Assembly (NCBI RefSeq): GCF_900176275.1 | Contig: NZ_FWXD01000004.1 | Coordinates: forward strand, 62,001 to 126,000 | Origin: Andreprevotia lacus DSM 23236 | GTDB lineage: Bacteria; Pseudomonadota; Gammaproteobacteria; Burkholderiales; Chitinibacteraceae | Reading direction: 5' to 3' | Length of the DNA stretch: 64,000 nucleotides | In this document: positions 63,334 to 64,000 of the stretch, piece after piece | How positions within the stretch are numbered: the stretch's first letter is position 1 | How the letters are laid out: each line of letters starts with the position of its first letter | Translations under genes and position numbers: made by a program | The notes under the pieces: model-generated | Seen by the model: only the letters and a program-made list of their open reading frames with translations | Databases searched by the model: none | What the model was told of the DNA's origin: nothing

Positions 63334-63697
63334 GCGTACGTACCTCGATATTGTGCTGATCCGGGTCATGGAAATAGAGCGAATCCGCCCAGCCGCGCGC
63401 TCCTTGCTGCGGCGCGCTGTGCCCGTCCCGCGTGAACGGGTGGCCGCCGTACGCAATGCCGCGCGCCTGCAAACGCGCCCGCACGCCCTCGAAGCTGGCA
63501 CGGTCCAGCGTGAAGGCCAGATGCATTGCGTCTTTGGGCGGCTCGCCCAGCAAATCCAGCGTGGTGGCCTCGTTCACGCGCACGATCTCGAACGGCCCGC
63601 CGTTGCCCTCGTGGGCAAAGCCCAGCAATTGTTCATAAAAACGTGCCGAGCGCTGCGGATCGCTGACGCGGACGATGAGGTGGTCGAGTTGTGGCAT
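63320..63697 (-). CDS. VOC family protein (glyoxalase/bleomycin-resistance fold)
   Basis: A 125-residue protein with the paired beta-alpha-beta-beta-beta modules of the vicinal oxygen chelate fold: LDHLIVRVSDPQRSARFYEQLLGF (His5 as first metal ligand), DAMHLAFTLD (central His) and DSLYFHDPDQHNIEVRT with the terminal Glu ligand. Metal-dependent isomerase, dioxygenase or a binding protein are all possible. It precedes and overlaps the SDR gene, and is divergent from the LysR gene, which may control both. Confidence 0.88.
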   Translation of the reverse strand: MPQLDHLIVRVSDPQRSARFYEQLLGFAHEGNGGPFEIVRVNEATTLDLLGEPPKDAMHLAFTLDRASFEGVRARLQARGIAYGGHPFTRDGHSAPQQGARGWADSLYFHDPDQHNIEVRTHDDV

Positions 63698-63845
63698 GGC
63701 TTTTCCCTATGGCATTTGCGTGTGCTGATCACTGCCGCGCTTGTGGCTTGCGGCACTGAATGGCAGTCTACGCAGCAAGGCTGACGGGTGCAGTCAACGA
63801 ATCGGCATGCCCGCTCTGCAAAACGGTATGGGGTAAACACCGCCT

Positions 63846-64000
63846 ATGGCACTGGATTGGGACGACCTGAAAATCGCGCTGGCGATTGCCCGCAACGGCA
63901 CGCTCAGCGCTGCGGCGCGGGCGCTGGGCAGCACGCAGCCCACCGTCAGCCGCCGGCTGGATGCGCTGGAGCAGCGGCTGGGCGCGCAATTGTTCGAACG
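63846..64000 (+). CDS. LysR family regulator, 5' part only
   Basis: ATG at 63846 followed by MALDWDDLKIALAIARNGTLSAAARALGSTQPTVSRRLDALEQRLGAQLFE, a complete LysR-type helix-turn-helix start; the frame runs off the window. Divergent from the VOC/SDR operon across 148 bp, the classic arrangement for a LysR activator and its targets. The effector domain is not visible. Confidence 0.9.
   Translation, partial: MALDWDDLKIALAIARNGTLSAAARALGSTQPTVSRRLDALEQRLGAQLFE

Overview
The window is GC-rich, densely coded bacterial chromosome with no rRNA, tRNA, CRISPR, transposase or phage genes that I can recognise. Gene content (chemoreceptors with CheD, many PAS/GGDEF/EAL proteins, MshEN-type pilus ATPase sequence, Kef-type antiporter, DUF2325, PadR/HAAS pair) and the style of the extragenic repeats suggest a motile betaproteobacterium, most likely of the order Neisseriales (Chromobacteriaceae-like). 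That assignment is inference from gene content, not from a marker gene.

Layout. 1-4.2 kb: a partial immunity-like gene, then a TetR regulator co-transcribed with a haloalkane dehalogenase behind a perfect 30-bp palindrome, then an opposing three-gene operon (DUF6817-like, GNAT, Sel1-repeat secreted protein). 4.2-12.3 kb: secreted M16 zinc protease, alginate-lyase-like protein, an AT-richer orphan gene, a GNAT, and a MarR / isochorismatase-like / MFS operon. 12.5-20.8 kb: a three-gene signalling operon (REC-PAS-GGDEF-EAL, a 1629-residue CHASE hybrid histidine kinase with two REC and an Hpt domain, and a TTG-started REC-GGDEF protein). 20.8-29 kb: chemoreceptor plus periplasmic binding protein, a MITE-like element, a CaMKII-association-domain protein, a lipoprotein glycerophosphodiesterase, and a chemoreceptor with CheD. 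29.1-33.1 kb: a truncated or stand-alone MshEN domain convergent with a LOV-domain GGDEF-EAL protein. 33.4-38.4 kb: seven tightly packed minus-strand genes (HExxH protein, unknown, DUF4188, membrane zinc-ribbon/SUKH-like, DUF4240, 2H phosphoesterase-like, DUF4259), several joined by 4-base overlaps. 38.4-46.4 kb: small membrane/lipoproteins, an ankyrin-kelch protein, a two-domain ABC permease and its ATPase, a secreted tandem histidine phosphatase. 46.5-50.0 kb: one 1167-residue ORF joining a complete DyP-type heme peroxidase domain to a complete glycyl-radical enzyme domain. 50.6-64 kb: MFS, a stand-alone TTR-like (type VI-associated) domain protein, diguanylate cyclase, Kef antiporter, PadR/HAAS, a sigma-54 activator overlapping a Tas-type aldo/keto reductase, a 117-bp tandem repeat, MFS, DUF2325, SDR and VOC proteins, and the start of a LysR gene.

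The most unusual items are the peroxidase/glycyl-radical fusion (an oxygen-sensitive radical enzyme tied to a peroxide-using heme enzyme, monocistronic with its own terminator and without an activase in the window), and the overlapping seven-gene operon whose components resemble families common in toxin-immunity loci. A second theme is c-di-GMP: four GGDEF proteins, two also with intact EAL motifs, one with a photoreceptor-type LOV motif, plus one MshEN c-di-GMP receptor domain.
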